A stretch of 30,413 nt of DNA, taken from Nemertoderma westbladi. Lineage: Eukaryota; Xenacoelomorpha; Nemertodermatida; Nemertodermatidae. Position numbers and translations under genes: made by a program. Positions 27,830 through 30,413 of the stretch are shown here, piece by piece. The notes under the pieces are model-generated. The model searched no databases. It saw only the letters and a program-made list of their open reading frames with translations, and was not told the DNA's origin. The DNA lies in the NCBI GenBank assembly GCA_032718475.1, contig JAUCBJ010003427.1:1-30413 (forward strand). Direction: 5' to 3'. Numbering within the stretch: position 1 is the stretch's first letter; every line of letters starts with the position of its first letter.

Positions 27830-28380
27830 CACAACTTGCTGTACAGACACGTAATAGTTCCCACCATGGGATTGTTGAATGTGGCCAAAGTAAGCCTCCA
27901 TATCATCCGTCTGTATAGTTCACCAAGACAAACGTAATGGTGCGGATGCCTCACTGGCAGATTCGTTGTCAGTAGAAACTGACACAAAGTTACAAGTCCG
28001 CTATAACTTTCTGATAGACCTGAGCTTGTTTTGTCAGTTACGGATTGACGCCAACCTTTATCCCATTTACTTGGCCCCATATGGCCCCATATTGGTGGTA
28101 CATCCAGAAACATAGGCGGAGGTCCTGTTGGAACCACTGCCACCCCTCGCACTGTCTTTCTGTGTTCTTTCAGTGTTCAGTGTTGACTAGACTCCCATGT
28201 TCACTGTAATATCTGTGATATTAACGATATTAGGTAGCCGTTCAATCCAGAGCTGACACAGAGCATTGTCACTTGGAAACCTACTGTATATACTGGAATA
28301 TTTTCTTTTACTTGTAGAGGGTCACTCTGAATCGGCTTGTATCCAGTACGACAACCTCCAACACTGCATTTTCTTCCCAT
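27830..28380 (-). pseudogene. P-element-like transposase, N-terminal THAP zinc finger
   Basis: From ATG 28380 the protein starts MGRKCSVGGCRTGYKP, the Cys-x4-Cys opening of a THAP DNA-binding finger. The second half (FPSDNALCQLWIERLP, with its conserved Trp and Pro) follows after a frame change near 28270. Then comes a Pro-rich stretch near 28140 (VVPTGPPPMFLDVPP) like that following THAP domains in P-type transposases. The frame goes on to EAYFGHIQQSHGGNYY and ends at the LINE tail. In an intact transposase this domain binds the element ends. At least one frameshift and the loss of the catalytic core make it a pseudogene. Confidence 0.55.
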
Positions 28381-28522
28381 TACTGCATTATTTATTATTA
28401 CTGAGATTATACTGAGAAGTAGCGGTTGCCGGTCAGCCGGTAACCCAAACCCTACAACTGCCACCATTACAGTACCAGAACCTACGGTGGCCCATAAGTG
28501 ACAGCCATACAACATTTATAAA

Positions 28523-29025
28523 ACAACATTAACATTTAGGTTATCAACATTAACATTTAGGTTATCAACATTAGCATTTACCCTATCAACATTAACATTT
28601 ACCCTATCAACATTAACTTTTAGGTTATCAACATTAACATTTAGGTTATCAACATTAACATTTACCCTATCAACATTAACATTTACCCTATCAACATTAA
28701 CATTTACCCTATCAACATTAACTTTTAGGTTATCAACATTAACATTTAGGTTATCAACATTAACATTTAGGTTATCAACATTAACATTTAGGTTCACTTA
28801 ACATTTACAACATTAACTTTTAGGTTATCAACATTAACATTTAGGTTATCAACATTAACATTTAGGTTATCAACATTAACATTTATGTTATCAACTTTAA
28901 CATTTATGTTATCAACATTAACATTTATGTTATCAACATTAACATTTATGTTATCAACATTAACATTTATGTTATCAACATTAACATTTATGTTATCAAC
29001 ATTAACATTTATGTTATCAACATTA
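28523..29025. repeat. 21-bp minisatellite with three variant types
   Basis: About 23 units of CAACATTAACATTTANNTTAT. The variable part is AGGTTAT, ACCCTAT or ATGTTAT, and the variants come in blocks: two to three AGG, two to three ACCC, then AGG, and finally seven ATG units. A short break (GGTTCACTTAACATTTAC) near 28792 splits the array. Because 21 is a multiple of three, a 7-residue repeat (NVDNLNV) is open on the minus strand; I regard that as a by-product, not a gene. Confidence 0.88.
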
Positions 29026-29530
29026 TTATATTCATTATTCATTTATTCCTTATTATCAACTTTGCATTTATTCAACCTACACCCCCATTACATTAGGTAC
29101 CGGCACAGAGTAATATGGCATCTGAAGAGGAACTTATCACTCATTATTTTAATTGTGGATTTTCGTATAAAGAAATTGTAACATTTTTACACGCTTTCGG
29201 TTTAAATTTGAGTATTAGGACATTGCTAAGGCGCCTACTACATTATGGTTTATATAGACGTAGAGGAAATAATCATCTGCATCTGATCTCTGAAGAGGCA
29301 ATTCGTGAGAGAATAAAGAATGTAATTGAAGGACCAGGGAGTCTTGCAGGATACCGCACTGTTTGGCACGCGCTTCGTTTACAGGGAGTAGTTGTTCCAC
29401 GTCTGTTAGTACAGAAACTTCTAAAAGAGATTGACCCTGATGGGACTGAACTACGTAAACGCCACAAACTCAAAAGAAGGCTATATTACAGTCGAGGACC
29501 CAACTATACTTGGCATATAGATGGGTACGA

Positions 29531-29600
29531 CCCAGGTTGGAATTCATGCATGAACGCGCAGGTACGCGTCCGAGTTTTGCAGCATGAATTCCAACCTGGG
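29531..29600. mobile_element. 70-bp hairpin insertion in the integrase gene
   Basis: CCCAGGTTGGAATTCATGC (29531-29549) and its exact complement (29582-29600) flank a 32-base loop. GTACGA (29525-29530) and GTATGA (29601-29606) look like a 6-bp duplication with one mismatch. Insert plus duplication is 76 bp, which accounts for the frameshift. Confidence 0.75.
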
Positions 29601-29708
29601 GTATGACAAGCTCAAACCCTGGGGGTTCCCTATTCACGGCTGTATTGATGGTTATAGCCGCAAGATACTGTGGTTAAATGTGATCCGTTCAAATAACTGC
29701 CCCGATAA

Positions 29709-29798
29709 CATTGCTTCTTTGTTTCTCAACACTATTAAAAACTTAGGTTATCCCCAAAAACTAATTAGCGATCTCGGTACAGAAAACTGTATCGCTGC
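29709..29798 (+). repeat. Left arm of 90-bp inverted duplication
   Basis: This is coding sequence of the integrase (SLFLNTIKNLGYPQKLISDL). It recurs inverted at 29891-29980 with one mismatch by eye, leaving a 92-base loop. Confidence 0.9.
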
Positions 29799-29890
29799 TT
29801 CTATTCAAGCCTTTCTACATCAAAATATAAACGCTCACCGTTATGTTTCCTCCCAGCATAATCAGCGTATCGAGGCCTGGTGGTCTCAGC

Positions 29891-29980
29891 GCAGCGATAC
29901 AGTTCTCTGTACCGAGATCGCTAATTAGTTTTTGGGGATAACCTAAGTTTTTAATAGTGTTGAGAAACAAAGAAGCAATG
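29891..29980 (-). repeat. Right arm of 90-bp inverted duplication
   Basis: This is the reverse complement of 29709-29798. It replaces the C-terminal coding sequence of the integrase and ends exactly where the next LTR begins. Confidence 0.9.
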
Positions 29981-30413
29981 TGTAAAAGCTTTTGCGGAAT
30001 TAGCTGGTTATTTTTCCCGCAAAGTACTCTGTAGTTGGTTTAACGGACATAAAAAGCCGTTTCCTTACTGTACCGGTGTTTTAGTGGACATAAAAAGCCA
30101 TTTCTTCTGTATGTGTACTTTAGCGGACATAACTAGCAATTTTATGTCGCAATACGCTAAAATCCTCTTGGCACAGTGTAGTTACCATGACGACATCTAA
30201 CAGCTGATATGTCCACGTGTAACATTTCTTTGTTCTTTGTTCTCTCTTTGTTCGGTCGACCAATCAGAGCGTTTTTTGACTCTGTGTTGGAGGTTGTATA
30301 CAGAAACTCATGAATTGAGTCAGTATGTGTATTTTGTCCACAGCCAGAAGACCGGCTTTGGAACCTCTGTGTTTTCAGGCTTTAGCCAAACATTAGTAGG
30401 CTTTGGTCATAGA
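29981..30413 (+). repeat. Partial third copy of the BEL/Pao-type LTR
   Basis: It starts TGTAAAAGCTTTTGC like the other two LTRs and keeps the three GGACATAA repeats, the CCAAT box and the CCTCTGTGTTTTCAG block. It has many substitutions and small indels (for example a shortened ATTTTTCC region near 30010). It runs off the window. It is an older or different subfamily member: a solo LTR or the start of another element. Confidence 0.85.

Larger units (their letters stand above)
29115..29928 (+). pseudogene. IS3-like (IS3EU-type) integrase/transposase, disrupted
   Basis: From ATG 29115 a helix-turn-helix region (EIVTFLHAFGLNLSIRTLL) and an IS3-type HTH_21-like segment (GPGSLAGYRTVWHALRLQG) lead to NYTWHIDGYD, which holds the first catalytic Asp. 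After a 70-bp hairpin insertion the protein resumes in another frame at 29601 with KLKPWGFPIHGCIDGYSRK. LISDLGTEN (second Asp) and HNQRIEAWW (catalytic Glu) follow. Just beyond that, sequence is replaced by an inverted copy of 29709-29798, so the C-terminus is lost. The family is an rve-type DDE integrase widespread in fish and invertebrate genomes. Element ends were not found. The lesions rule out function. Confidence 0.72.

Noticed and set aside
27793-28152. 119-codon minus-strand ORF ending in a poly-Tyr run as a separate gene
   Set aside because: The Tyr run is the LINE (TAG)n tail read backwards; the rest overlaps the P-like transposase remnant.
28516-29042. Long minus-strand repeat protein (NVDNLNV)n
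   Set aside because: It is explained by a 21-bp minisatellite whose period is a multiple of three; the plus strand is open as well.

Overview
This is eukaryotic, almost certainly invertebrate metazoan, nuclear DNA. It is AT-rich, gene-poor and packed with transposable elements. The evidence is spliceable kinesin exons with GT..AG introns, THAP/P-type transposase remnants, several non-LTR retrotransposons, a BEL/Pao-type LTR retrotransposon, foldback elements and many minisatellites. There are no bacterial-style operons. I cannot name the species; the mix of BEL/Pao, RTE-like, P-like and IS3-like (IS3EU-type) elements suggests an aquatic invertebrate, which is inference only.

Layout. 1-634: non-coding DNA with a small foldback element (323-506). 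635-13104: one complete LTR retrotransposon of 12,470 bp. Its 1,182-bp LTRs start TG and end CA, differ at about three positions by eye, and are flanked by a perfect 5-bp duplication (TCTCC). Its 3.7-kb leader is full of tandem repeats and carries a 5'-truncated CR1/L2-like LINE (2669-4157). Its coding part holds gag (5560-7353) and a protease-containing pol ORF in the +1 frame (7190-8656). That pol ORF jumps from the protease region to the tail of RNase H, so reverse transcriptase, most of RNase H and the integrase core are missing. A 3.3-kb stretch before the 3' LTR carries unidentified broken reading frames. The near-identical LTRs on an enzyme-less element imply recent mobilisation in trans.

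13489-16642: an RTE-like LINE copy split by a 1.4-kb, almost fully palindromic element with an 8-bp target duplication, followed by a 142-bp satellite and a C-tract. 16996-17950 (minus strand): two clean exons of a kinesin-13/KIF24-like motor domain. They are the clearest host-gene sequence here. The intron between them is built partly from copies, in both orientations, of the Walker-A exon end. 19427-19690 (minus) is a possible further exon next to a tRNA-like sequence. 20749-21978 (minus): second RTE-like copy. 23463-24124: another inverted-repeat element. 24665-25131 (minus): Ty3/Gypsy gag-protease remnant.

25447-28380 (minus): a P-element-like transposase gene. The THAP end is at 28380 and the C-terminal part at 25878-25447. 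The middle is replaced by a third RTE-like copy with the 5' inversion typical of twin priming, a ten-unit 43-bp minisatellite rich in splice-donor motifs, and a duplicated LINE 3' end with a (TAG)n tail. 28523-29025: a 21-bp minisatellite. 29115-29928: an IS3-like integrase/transposase gene broken by a 70-bp hairpin insertion and by a 90-bp inverted duplication. The window ends inside a third, more diverged copy of the BEL-type LTR (29981-30413).

Apart from the kinesin exons nothing looks like a working host gene. The value of the window lies in its nested insertions and in several small structural rearrangements. All family assignments come from reading motifs by eye, without any database search.
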